Shown here one piece after another: positions 17,830 through 25,273 of a stretch of 64,000 nt of DNA. Positions within the stretch are counted from its first letter, which is position 1, and every line of letters begins with the position of its first letter. This DNA is from Mycobacterium sp. DL (GTDB taxonomy: Bacteria > Actinomycetota > Actinomycetes > Mycobacteriales > Mycobacteriaceae): positions 806,001 through 870,000 of the forward strand of contig NZ_CP155796.1 in assembly GCF_039729195.1 (NCBI RefSeq), given 5' to 3'. The notes under the pieces were generated by a model. The model saw only the letters and a program-made list of their open reading frames with translations, made no database searches and was not told the DNA's origin. Both the position numbers and the translations under genes were made by a program.

Positions 17830-17893
17830 CCGCGGAATAGCATTCCTGGCTGCGATGACCAGGGCGATCACGACCCGGAATGCTATTCCGCGG
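17830..17893. repeat. Palindromic repeat family A, copy 2
   Basis: A 64-bp element with perfect 17-nt inverted arms at 17830-17846 and 17877-17893 and a 30-nt centre. It matches copy 1 at 61 of 64 positions and lies in the same orientation. It sits in the 126-nt gap between the LysR start and the histidine kinase stop (17903), that is, just 3' of the kinase gene. It may act as a terminator hairpin. With copy 1 it brackets the catabolic unit 12689-17829. Confidence 0.9.
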
Positions 17894-17902
17894 CAACCTG
17901 GT

Positions 17903-18928
17903 TCAGTCGCTGGCGAGCGGCAGGCGGACCTCGAAGCGGGCGCCGGTCGGCAGATTGTGCGCCGACAGCGTGCCGCGGTGGGCCTGAACGAGTCCGGCGG
18001 CGATCGCCAACCCGAGACCCGACCCGCTCGGCAGCGACGAATCGGTGCGCGGCACCCGGCTGTTGGACCCGCGATAGGCGACGTCGAACACCCTCGGCAG
18101 GTCCGCCTCGTCGATGCCGACGCCGGTGTCGTCGACGCGGGCCCACGCGCTGTTCTCGTCTGAGCCCAGCGCCAACTCGACGCTGCCACCCTCGGGCGTG
18201 TGCGCAATCGCATTGGCCACCAGGTTCGACAACACCCTGACCAACGCGCGGTCACTGCCGACCACCCGCACCGGCTGCTCGGGCAGGTCGGCCCGCAGCC
18301 TCACCCCGGCGCGCTCGGCGGCGATCCGGTGCGCGGCGAGCACGTCGTCGACCACCTCGTCGAGCGCGACCTTCTCGAACGACGGGGTCAGCGCGCCGGC
18401 ATTGATCTTCGACATCTCGAACAGGTCGTCGACCATCTCGGACAGTCGGACCGACTCGTGCTCGATGTGCTTGGCGTGCACCTTCACCTCGTCGTCGGGA
18501 ACCACGCCGTCGGCGATCGCCTCGGAGACAGCGCGGATGCCCGCCAGCGGGGTTCGCAGATCGTGGCTGACGAACGCCACCAGTCGGCGCCGCGACTGTT
18601 CGGCGGCGCGTTCTGAGTCGCGGATCTCGGCTTCCCAGACGGTGCGCCGGGCCTGGTAGCGGCCCAGCATCACGGCGGCCGGGATCGTCACGATCGAGAC
18701 GATCACCAGCACGACGGCGGTCTGTTCGAAGGTTCCGGTGACCATGAACCCGCTGGCGCCCAACACCCCGGTGAAGGTTGCGAGCACCGGGATCAGCACG
18801 AGCGTCACCATGCTGACGGCCAGCGACCAGGACCGCGCCAGCCGGATGATCGCGGCACCGATCAGGACCACAGGTACCGAGCAGGCCAGCGCCCATCCGA
18901 CTATCTCCCAGAGATCAGCCGTGGGCAT
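17903..18928 (-). CDS. Sensor histidine kinase
   Basis: A 341-residue membrane kinase. Hydrophobic segments lie at about 9-29, 35-57 and 69-89, with almost no extracytoplasmic loop, so it probably senses a membrane or intramembrane signal. The H-box is FVSHDLRTPLAG with phospho-acceptor His122. The ATP-binding domain has an N-box (NLVANAIAHTP), DTGVGI and a G2 box GSGLGLAIAAG. It overlaps the response regulator gene by 14 nt. The signal is unknown. Confidence 0.93.
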   Translation of the reverse strand: MPTADLWEIVGWALACSVPVVLIGAAIIRLARSWSLAVSMVTLVLIPVLATFTGVLGASGFMVTGTFEQTAVVLVIVSIVTIPAAVMLGRYQARRTVWEAEIRDSERAAEQSRRRLVAFVSHDLRTPLAGIRAVSEAIADGVVPDDEVKVHAKHIEHESVRLSEMVDDLFEMSKINAGALTPSFEKVALDEVVDDVLAAHRIAAERAGVRLRADLPEQPVRVVGSDRALVRVLSNLVANAIAHTPEGGSVELALGSDENSAWARVDDTGVGIDEADLPRVFDVAYRGSNSRVPRTDSSLPSGSGLGLAIAAGLVQAHRGTLSAHNLPTGARFEVRLPLASD

Positions 18929-19625
18929 CCGACCTCCCTACCGCCGCGTGGTCGGAGGTCCACATGTAGCCGCGACCCCACACTGTCTGCACCCGATGTC
19001 GCTCGCCGAGTTTGGAGCGCAACCGCTTGACGTGCACTGTCACCGTCGACAGGTCCCCGAAGTCCCAGCGCCACACCTGTCTGAGCAGGTCTTCCCTGGT
19101 GAAGACGGTGTCGGTGTGGGTGAGGAAGAACAACAGCAGGTCGAACTCGCGGTTGGTGAGGTTCACCGGCCTGCCGGCGACCGTGACGGTGCGCGACGCA
19201 GTCGAGACCGTGAGCTCGCCGGAGTTCACGTCGATGGGGAGCACGCCGCCGGGTGTGGGGGAGCGCCGCAACACCGAGCGGACCCGCAGCGCGAGCTCAC
19301 GCGGGCTGAACGGCTTGGTCAGGTAGTCGTCGGCGCCCGCCTCGAGTCCGGCGATGCGGTCCTCTTCCTCGCCGAGCGCGGTCAGCAGGATCACCGGCAC
19401 GGTGTAGTCACCTCCCCGACGCAGGCTGCGGCACAACGACAACCCGTCCGGCCCCGGCATCATCACGTCCAGAACCGCAACGTCGATGCGCTGCGAACCG
19501 AGCAGTCGTAAGGCTTCGTTGCCGTCGTGAGCGATCGACACGTCGAGTCCGTCACGCTCCAGGTATCGGCGCACGACGTCGCGGACGACGTCGTCGTCGT
19601 CGGCAATCAGGACACGGGTCACCAC
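18915..19625 (-). CDS. OmpR/PhoB-type response regulator
   Basis: A 236-residue regulator. The receiver domain (about 4-118) has the acidic cluster DDDD (9-12), phospho-acceptor Asp53 (VLDVMMPGPDG) and Lys104 (YLTKPF). A C-terminal winged helix follows (about 135-225, NREFDLLLFFL, RLRSKLG, TVWGRGYMW). It begins with two GTG codons in tandem and is read before the kinase as a two-gene operon. It is divergent from the glycosyltransferase at 19726, which may be its target, but no direct repeat operator could be fixed. Confidence 0.93.
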   Translation of the reverse strand: MVTRVLIADDDDVVRDVVRRYLERDGLDVSIAHDGNEALRLLGSQRIDVAVLDVMMPGPDGLSLCRSLRRGGDYTVPVILLTALGEEEDRIAGLEAGADDYLTKPFSPRELALRVRSVLRRSPTPGGVLPIDVNSGELTVSTASRTVTVAGRPVNLTNREFDLLLFFLTHTDTVFTREDLLRQVWRWDFGDLSTVTVHVKRLRSKLGERHRVQTVWGRGYMWTSDHAAVGRSDAHG

Positions 19626-19711
19626 ACCGAGGCTAGCCCCAAACCGCCGCTACCAGCGCCGACGTCACCGATTCGTCAGCCTTGAAACTCGCGCGACCTG
19701 GGCATTTCGCC

Positions 19712-19717
19712 TAGCGT
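19712..19717 (+). promoter_or_regulatory. Candidate -10 element for a leaderless transcript
   Basis: TAGCGT (TANNNT) ends 8 nt before the ATG at 19726, the spacing at which mycobacterial leaderless mRNAs start on the initiation codon. No ribosome-binding site precedes that ATG, which agrees. A convincing -35 is not visible. Confidence 0.4.
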
Positions 19718-19725
19718 ATGCGGAT

Positions 19726-20382
19726 ATGCCCGACTGTCCTGTCACGGTGGTGCTGCCGTGTCTAGACGAGGCTGCGTCTTTGCCCGGAGTGCTGGCGGCC
19801 CTGCCGACTGGGTATAGAGCTCTCGTGGTGGACAACAACAGCACCGACGACACGGCGGACGTGGCGCGTCGGCACGGCGCCCAGGTGGTCGCCGAGAGCA
19901 GGCCTGGATACGGTGCCGCGGTACACGCCGGGGTGGTCGCGGCGACGACGCCGATCGTCGCGGTTCTCGACGGCGACGGCTCTCTGGATCCCGCGGAGCT
20001 TCCGGCTCTGGTCGACGACGTCGAACGTGGCGCCGACATGGCGATCGGGCGGCGGCGCGCCCGCCCCGGCCTGAAATGGCCCTGGCACGCCCGACTCGGT
20101 ACGGCGGCGGTGTGCTGGCGGCTGCGGACGCGGCACGGTCTGCAGGTGCACGACATCGCCCCGATGCGGGTGGCACGACGCGACGCGCTGCTGGCGCTGG
20201 GGGTGGCCGACCGGCGCTCGGGCTATCCGCTCGAGCTGCTGGTGCGCGCCGCGCAGGCGGGGTGGTCGGTCACCGAACACGATGTGGCGTACGGGCCCCG
20301 CACCGGCGGCAAGTCCAAGGTCAGCGGCTCGGTCCGCGGCAGCGCCACCGCCGCATGGGATTTCTGGCGGGTCATCTCGTGA
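19726..20382 (+). CDS. Family 2 glycosyltransferase (Rv0539-like)
   Basis: A GT-A fold glycosyltransferase of 218 residues. It has the nucleotide-binding start VVLPCLDEAASLPGVL, VVDNNSTDDT, and the metal DxD as VLDGDGSLDP. It matches Rv0539, annotated as a dolichyl-phosphate sugar synthase, but lacks the membrane helices of a typical polyprenyl-phosphate mannose synthase, so the acceptor is uncertain. Its stop overlaps the GTG of the DUF2064 gene, opening a five-gene overlapping operon. Such GT2/DUF2064 pairs resemble the 'rSAM/selenodomain-associated transferase' pair of arsenosugar loci. Confidence 0.85.
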   Translation: MPDCPVTVVLPCLDEAASLPGVLAALPTGYRALVVDNNSTDDTADVARRHGAQVVAESRPGYGAAVHAGVVAATTPIVAVLDGDGSLDPAELPALVDDVERGADMAIGRRRARPGLKWPWHARLGTAAVCWRLRTRHGLQVHDIAPMRVARRDALLALGVADRRSGYPLELLVRAAQAGWSVTEHDVAYGPRTGGKSKVSGSVRGSATAAWDFWRVIS

Positions 20383-21044
20383 TACCGGTGAGCGTGCTGG
20401 TGGTCGCCAAGGCGCCGGTGCCGGGTCTGGCCAAAACCCGCCTGGCGGCCGGGGTGGGTGACGACGTGGCCGCCGAGATCGCCGCAGCTGCGCTGCTCGA
20501 CACTCTCGACGCGGTTGCCGACGCCCCGGTGGCCGCGAGGGTGGTCGCCCTGACCGGGAACCTCGATGACGCCAAGCGGGCGCACGAGATCCGTTCCCGG
20601 CTGGCGGATTTCATCGTCGTCACCCAACGCGGTGAGGGCTTCGCCGACCGGCTCGCCAACGCGCATCTGGACGCGGCCGCGGCAACCGGCGGGCTGCCCG
20701 TGCTGCAGATCGGCATGGACACCCCCCAGGTGAGCCCGGAGCTGATCGGTCGGTGTGCGCAGTCGCTCGCCGACCACCACACCGTTCTCGGCATGGCCCG
20801 CGACGGCGGTTGGTGGGTGCTGGGTGTCACCGACGCCGCGACGGCCGACTGCCTGCGCGAGGTGCCGATGTCGGCGCCCGATACGGGCGCTGTAACGCTG
20901 GCGGCCCTGCGGCACACGGTCAGGCATGTGGAACTTCTCTGTGAGCTCGCCGACGTCGACACCCTCGACGATGTCGTCGAGGTACGCCGCGCCTGTCCGC
21001 CCGGATCCCGGTTCAGCCGGATCACCGCCACCCAGGGGGTCTGA
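20379..21044 (+). CDS. DUF2064 / TIGR04282-like transferase (Rv0540-like)
   Basis: A 221-residue nucleotidyltransferase-like protein with the family opening VVAKAPVPGLAKTRLA and the central IGMDTPQV (GxDxP). DUF2064 proteins have the MobA/CofC-type fold and accompany GT2 enzymes; the reaction is mostly unproven, with arsenosugar glycosyl transfer proposed for some members. The GTG at 20379 overlaps the upstream stop (GTGA), and the stop overlaps the methyltransferase ATG (TGATG). It corresponds to Rv0540. Confidence 0.85.
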   Translation: MIPVSVLVVAKAPVPGLAKTRLAAGVGDDVAAEIAAAALLDTLDAVADAPVAARVVALTGNLDDAKRAHEIRSRLADFIVVTQRGEGFADRLANAHLDAAAATGGLPVLQIGMDTPQVSPELIGRCAQSLADHHTVLGMARDGGWWVLGVTDAATADCLREVPMSAPDTGAVTLAALRHTVRHVELLCELADVDTLDDVVEVRRACPPGSRFSRITATQGV

Positions 21045-21673
21045 TGTTCGGACAGCTGTACGACCAGGCGCTCGATGGCGAGCGATGTTGGATTCGCCAC
21101 GACGACGGCCGGGTCAAGAAGCTCCCCGTGCGCAGTTGGCTGGGTGGGCGCCACGCCGACGCCCGGTTCGACAATGCGGTGGTCGGCATGTGTGAGGGGC
21201 CGACGATCGATTTGGGTTGCGGCCCTGGGCGACTGGTCGCGCACCTGGTGCAGCGCGGTGTTCCGGCTCTGGGGGTGGATCTGTCGGCGACGGCGGTGAA
21301 GCTGGCCCGCAGCAGTGGCGCTCCGGCGTTGCGGCGGGACATGTTCGAACCTCTCCCGGCCACCGGGCGCTGGCAGACGGTGCTGCTGGCAGACGGCAAT
21401 GTCGGGGTGGGCGGCGACCCGCGCCGGGTGCTGCGACGAGCCGCCGAGCTGTTGCGCTCCGGTGGTCACTGCGTCGCCGAATTCGACTCGACCACTACGG
21501 GTATCGACGTCGGCTGGGTGCGCTTGGAGTCGTCGCGCACGATCGGCCCGTGGTTTCGCTGGGCCTCGGTGGGAATCGACTGCGTCCCCTCGCTGGCCGT
21601 CGAGGTCGGGCTGGCGGTGGCCGACATCCACCGTATCGGCAGCAGGGTGGTCGCCACCCTGGCCGCGACGTGA
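21044..21673 (+). CDS. Class I SAM-dependent methyltransferase
   Basis: A 209-residue protein with motif I TIDLGCGPGRLVAHL near 59-73 and the ribose-binding acidic region GVDLSATAV. The N-terminal FGQLYDQALDGERCWIRHDDG is characteristic of this small group but tells nothing about substrate. It overlaps both neighbours by a few nt (TGATG and GTGA), so expression is coupled to the glycosyltransferase pair and the molybdopterin oxidoreductase. A sugar- or lipid-linked intermediate made by the first two genes is a reasonable guess at the acceptor. Confidence 0.85.
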   Translation: MFGQLYDQALDGERCWIRHDDGRVKKLPVRSWLGGRHADARFDNAVVGMCEGPTIDLGCGPGRLVAHLVQRGVPALGVDLSATAVKLARSSGAPALRRDMFEPLPATGRWQTVLLADGNVGVGGDPRRVLRRAAELLRSGGHCVAEFDSTTTGIDVGWVRLESSRTIGPWFRWASVGIDCVPSLAVEVGLAVADIHRIGSRVVATLAAT

Positions 21674-22770
21674 CCACGTCCCTTCGCGGTACCGCGGTCA
21701 CCGCTCGGGTCGGGATGGCGCTGGGTGTCACGGTTGCGGTCTGCTTCGTCACCGGCCTGATGAGTCACTTCATCCAGCACCCGCAGCCCTGGTTCTGGTG
21801 GCCTACGCGGCCGGTCGGGCTGTACCGGTTCACCCAGGGGTTGCACGTCGCCACGGGGATCGCCGCGATCCCGTTGCTCATCGTCAAGCTGTGGTCGGTG
21901 TGGCCGAAGCTGTTCGAGCGTCCGCTGATCGGTGGCGTCGTCCGCCAGATCGAGCGGCTGTCGATCCTGGTACTGGTCGGTTCGATGCTGTTCCAGCTCA
22001 GCACCGGCCTGCTCAACATCGCGCAGTGGTACGCGTTCGAGTTCTTCTTCACCACAGCCCATTACGCGATGTCCTATGTGGCGATCGGCGCCGTCATCGT
22101 GCACATCGGCGTCAAGTTGCCGGTGATCCGCCAGGCGCTCAGCGAGCCGATATCCGATGTCGCCCAGGGCGGGGCGATCGGTCCGTCCCGGCGTACCGTG
22201 CTGCGCGGCACCTGGGTGGCCGTGGGGTTGGCGACGGTGGTCACCGTCGGGCAGACGGTGCCGCTGCTGCGCCGCGTGTCGGTGCTCGCCCCGCGAACCG
22301 GCGAAGGGCCCCAGGGTGTTCCGATCAATCGGTCGGCGATCGCCGCCGGGGTGACGCGCGCGGCGAGCTCGCCGGACTACCGGTTGACGGTCGCCCACGG
22401 CGACCGTACCCAGACCTTCACGGTCGCCGACCTGCAGGCGATGCCGCAGACCACCCACCGGCTGCCGATCGCCTGTGTGGAGGGGTGGAGTGCCTCCGCG
22501 GAGTGGACCGGTGTGGTGCTGGCGGACCTGATCGCCACGGTGGGGGCGTCGGCCGATTCCGACGTGCGGATGATCTCGCTGGAACCTCCGGGTCCGTACT
22601 CCCGGACGGTGCTGCCGGCCCGCCATGCCCGTGACGACATGACGTTGATCGCGCTGAAGATCAACGGCGAGACCCTCAACCTCGACCACGGGTATCCGTG
22701 CCGCCTCATCGCGCCGACGAGACCCGGTGTGCTGCAGACGAAGTGGTTGACCCGGATCGAGGTCGTCTGA
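21670..22770 (+). CDS. Membrane molybdopterin-dependent oxidoreductase (cytochrome b561-like + sulfite-oxidase fold)
   Basis: A 366-residue fusion. The N-terminal half has about four membrane helices with several His (HFIQH, HVATG, HYAMS, HIGVK) fitting a haem-b561-like module. A twin-arginine motif SRRTVLRG near 175 begins a further hydrophobic segment. The C-terminal half is a sulfite-oxidase/YedY-type Mo-cofactor domain with probable Mo ligand Cys269 in PIACVEGWS. It should pass electrons between the quinone pool and an external substrate, with the Mo domain outside the cytoplasm. The GTG at 21670 overlaps the methyltransferase stop. Confidence 0.87.
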   Translation: MTTSLRGTAVTARVGMALGVTVAVCFVTGLMSHFIQHPQPWFWWPTRPVGLYRFTQGLHVATGIAAIPLLIVKLWSVWPKLFERPLIGGVVRQIERLSILVLVGSMLFQLSTGLLNIAQWYAFEFFFTTAHYAMSYVAIGAVIVHIGVKLPVIRQALSEPISDVAQGGAIGPSRRTVLRGTWVAVGLATVVTVGQTVPLLRRVSVLAPRTGEGPQGVPINRSAIAAGVTRAASSPDYRLTVAHGDRTQTFTVADLQAMPQTTHRLPIACVEGWSASAEWTGVVLADLIATVGASADSDVRMISLEPPGPYSRTVLPARHARDDMTLIALKINGETLNLDHGYPCRLIAPTRPGVLQTKWLTRIEVV

Positions 22771-23237
22771 TGTCCGCGTTGCGGGTGCTCCTGGTCGTCG
22801 CCGGAGTCGCCATCGGTGCCTACGGTGCGGTACTGCTGTGGGACTTCTCGCCCACGGTGCTGGTGCGGATCGCGGTGTGGACGGCGGTCGGTGTCATCGT
22901 CCACGACTTCGTGTTCGCGCCACTGTGCGCCGCGGTCGGGCTTGCGGGCCGGGCCCTGATCCCGGTGCGCTGGCAGGCGCCCGCTGCGGTGGCCGCGCTG
23001 TGCAGTGTGGTTCTGGTGGTGTTGGCGATTCCGGTGTACACCAAGCCGGGTGCACGCCCCGACAACCCGACGGTGCTCGACCGCGACTACGCACTGGGTC
23101 TGTGGATCGTGATCGCGGCGGTGTGGATCTGCGTACCGCTGTACTACCTCGTGGCCCGGCGACTACCAGTTCGTCAGGATCAGGTGGTTGAGCGTCAGGG
23201 CGCCGATGACGTTGAGCGCCAACCACCATCGGTGTGA
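22770..23237 (+). CDS. Four-helix membrane protein, last gene of the operon
   Basis: A 155-residue hydrophobic protein with helices at about 4-24, 31-61, 72-91 and 109-128 and a polar, Gln/Arg-rich tail. The ATG overlaps the TGA of the oxidoreductase (TGATG), so it is probably an accessory subunit or membrane partner of it. The 3' end runs 75 nt into the converging Rv0541c-like gene, and the tail after residue 130 (RRLPVRQDQVVERQ) looks unconserved, as expected if it grew by stop loss. Function unknown. Confidence 0.75.
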   Translation: MSALRVLLVVAGVAIGAYGAVLLWDFSPTVLVRIAVWTAVGVIVHDFVFAPLCAAVGLAGRALIPVRWQAPAAVAALCSVVLVVLAIPVYTKPGARPDNPTVLDRDYALGLWIVIAAVWICVPLYYLVARRLPVRQDQVVERQGADDVERQPPSV

Positions 23238-24509
23238 CGGCCGCGGGAGAAGCGCCGCGGCGGCCACCAGCCACATGGTGAACGGCAGCCAGATGCGTTC
23301 GGTCTCGGCCTTGCTCAGCCGTGACAGGTCGGCGAACACGATCGCCAGCAGCGCGCCCAGGATCAGCAGGTGCAGTCCGGACCGCCGCCGGATCGCCGCG
23401 ATGTCGAGGGCCCGACCGATTCCCGCCACGCTGCCGATGCCGATGGCGCACACCACCGACGCGAAGTTGGCCCAGCCCCAGTACTGGAAGGGGCGGTCGC
23501 TGGCGATGCCCTGCCAGTAGCGTTCCTGTACCAATAGGTATCCGTCGAACCACCAGAAACCGGCGGCCAGGAACACCGCGGCGACTGCCAGCGCGGCGAG
23601 CACCGCGGGCACCAGGGTGCTCAGTGCGGCGCGCCAGGTGGTCGCGCTGAGAAGCACCGCGAGCGCGGGCAGAACCATCAGTCCCAGACCGTAGTTGAGG
23701 AAGATCCCCCAACCCAGGAGCAGTCCGGCGCCCACGGCCGCCGCCATCGGTAGGCGGGTGGACCTGGTGACCGCCAGCGCCAGCAGGGTGATTCCCCAGG
23801 CCGCGACGCCGGCGAAATAGCCGTCGGCGGACACCGCGACCCAGATGGCGGTCGGCGCGACCGCCACGAACGGAGCCGCCGATCGGGCGGTGTACTCGTC
23901 GGCCAGCGCGCGGACCGCGACGACGATCGCGGCCGCCACGCTCGAGCCGGCCAGCAGACACAGCAGTCCCGCCCAGGCCCCTCCGCTCAACCCGATGCGG
24001 TCCAGCCAGACGAAGGACAGCAGCGCGCCGGGGGGATGTCCGGAGACGTGGGTGATCCAGGAATCCGGTTGGTAGTCGAGGATTCTGCTGGAGAACGTGC
24101 GGACGGTTTCGGGGATGTCGGTGATGCCCGGTACCTGGCGCAGGTACTCGTGGCGGGCGGTGAGCCTGCCGGCGAAGCCGCGGTCCCAGCCGTCGATCAT
24201 GGCCAGCGAGAAGGCCCACACGCAGGACACCGCCCAGACTGCCCACGGCAGCGCCCGCCAGGGCAGCCGCTGCGCCAGCGACGGACCCCACAGCACCGCG
24301 GCGGCGGCAATCATGATCGCGGGGATGGTCCCCGGTCCGACGTGTGGAGTCCACCAGCCGAAGATCGGTGCGACGCCGGCGAAGGTCCGGAACCGTTCGG
24401 GGGTGGCGTTGATCAGTGGGGTGACGATGCCGAGGTCGAGGTGGGGGACGACAAACGCCGCCACCACAAGAACCACGGCGGCGCTGACCGCGACCGCCTC
24501 TTTGCGCAT
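23163..24509 (-). CDS. Polytopic membrane protein, GT-C glycosyltransferase-like (Rv0541c-like)
   Basis: A 448-residue protein from the ATG at 24509 (an upstream 14-codon extension lies in a repeat region and is rejected). About ten hydrophobic helices follow a first periplasmic loop holding DGWDRGFAG and the conserved HVSGHPPGALL. This arrangement resembles polyprenyl-phosphate-sugar-dependent GT-C mannosyl- or arabinosyltransferases, and it corresponds to the membrane protein Rv0541c. No acidic DDx pair is obvious, so catalysis is unproven. Its 3' end overlaps the end of the opposite-strand gene by 75 nt. Confidence 0.8.
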   Translation of the reverse strand: MRKEAVAVSAAVVLVVAAFVVPHLDLGIVTPLINATPERFRTFAGVAPIFGWWTPHVGPGTIPAIMIAAAAVLWGPSLAQRLPWRALPWAVWAVSCVWAFSLAMIDGWDRGFAGRLTARHEYLRQVPGITDIPETVRTFSSRILDYQPDSWITHVSGHPPGALLSFVWLDRIGLSGGAWAGLLCLLAGSSVAAAIVVAVRALADEYTARSAAPFVAVAPTAIWVAVSADGYFAGVAAWGITLLALAVTRSTRLPMAAAVGAGLLLGWGIFLNYGLGLMVLPALAVLLSATTWRAALSTLVPAVLAALAVAAVFLAAGFWWFDGYLLVQERYWQGIASDRPFQYWGWANFASVVCAIGIGSVAGIGRALDIAAIRRRSGLHLLILGALLAIVFADLSRLSKAETERIWLPFTMWLVAAAALLPRPSHRWWLALNVIGALTLNHLILTNW

Positions 24510-24520
24510 CCCTCTATCTT

Positions 24521-24593
24521 GCGCGAGAGCGCGTGTCTGCACACAACCCACCGCGTCTAGCTGTGCAAAGGTGCGCGCTCGGCGCCCGCGAGG
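24521..24593. repeat. Imperfect hairpin repeat, family C, copy 1
   Basis: The segment begins GCGCGAGAGCGCGTGTCTGC and ends GGTGCGCGCTCGGCGCCC, with a short centre. It aligns with 62427-62490 at the blocks GCGTGT-Y-TGCAC, CCGC..CT and GTGCG..CTCG. The ends are loosely complementary (CGAGAGCGCG versus CGCGCTCG). It fills the gap upstream of the Rv0541c-like start. It is probably a dispersed intergenic element, less well preserved than families A and B. Confidence 0.45.
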
Positions 24594-24621
24594 TGAACGG
24601 AACTGCCCTCCAGGCGCACGC

Positions 24622-25236
24622 TCAGTACAGAATCTTGCGGAGGTTCTCCTCGGCGTAGTACTTCTCGAGCTCGTCGAGGCTCATGTCGACGCGCATCGCT
24701 TGGGCCAGTTGCGCGACGCTCGGGACCGCTTCCGGGGTCCAGGTCTCCGGCCGCCACGCGTCTGACCTCAGGAAGGCCTTGGCGCAGTGGAAGAACACCT
24801 CCTCGACGTCGATCTGCAGGGCCAGAATGGGGCGCTTGCCCTGTATCGCCATCTCATCGAAGTAGTCGGCGTCGGCGAAGATGCGGGCAGTCCCGTTGAT
24901 CCGCATCGTGTCGCCGCGTCCGGGAATGACAAAGAGCGTCCCGACATGTGGGCGTTCCAGCACGTTGAGGTAGCCGTCCACCCGTTTGTTGCCCGGCCGT
25001 TCCGGGATCGCGATCGTCGTCTCGTCGAGGATGTGCACAAAACCTGCCGGGTCGCCCTTCGGGGAGACGTCGACGCGACCGCGCGCATCGGTGGTCGCGA
25101 CGAACCCCAGCGGCGAATGTGCGAGCCAGTGCTGATGGACGGCGGACAGGCGGTCACCCACCTTGTTCGCCACATAGGGTTTCGGATACCCGACGATCTC
25201 GCGGAGCTCGTCGACAGAAGTCACTTCTCGGCTCAT
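24622..25236 (-). CDS. Pyridoxamine 5'-phosphate oxidase family protein (FMN-binding split barrel)
   Basis: A 204-residue protein (ATG at 25236) of the PPOX class close to the DR_2398 group: HSPLGFVATTDARGRVDVSPKGD is the family core (written here in part), followed by NVLERPHVGTLFVIPGRGDTMRINGTARI. Members bind FMN or F420 and reduce diverse substrates; the true substrate is unknown. It lies 37 nt downstream of the menE stop on the same strand, so it may be co-transcribed with menE, although no role in quinone synthesis is established. Confidence 0.87.
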   Translation of the reverse strand: MSREVTSVDELREIVGYPKPYVANKVGDRLSAVHQHWLAHSPLGFVATTDARGRVDVSPKGDPAGFVHILDETTIAIPERPGNKRVDGYLNVLERPHVGTLFVIPGRGDTMRINGTARIFADADYFDEMAIQGKRPILALQIDVEEVFFHCAKAFLRSDAWRPETWTPEAVPSVAQLAQAMRVDMSLDELEKYYAEENLRKILY

Positions 25237-25273
25237 GCCACCATCATGCGCGACGGCGCCGGGCGTGGGGGAG

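Noticed and set aside
12625..17893. Classical insertion sequence ends
   Set aside because: No transposase gene and no target-site duplication were seen around either palindrome, so the elements are called repeats, not IS ends.
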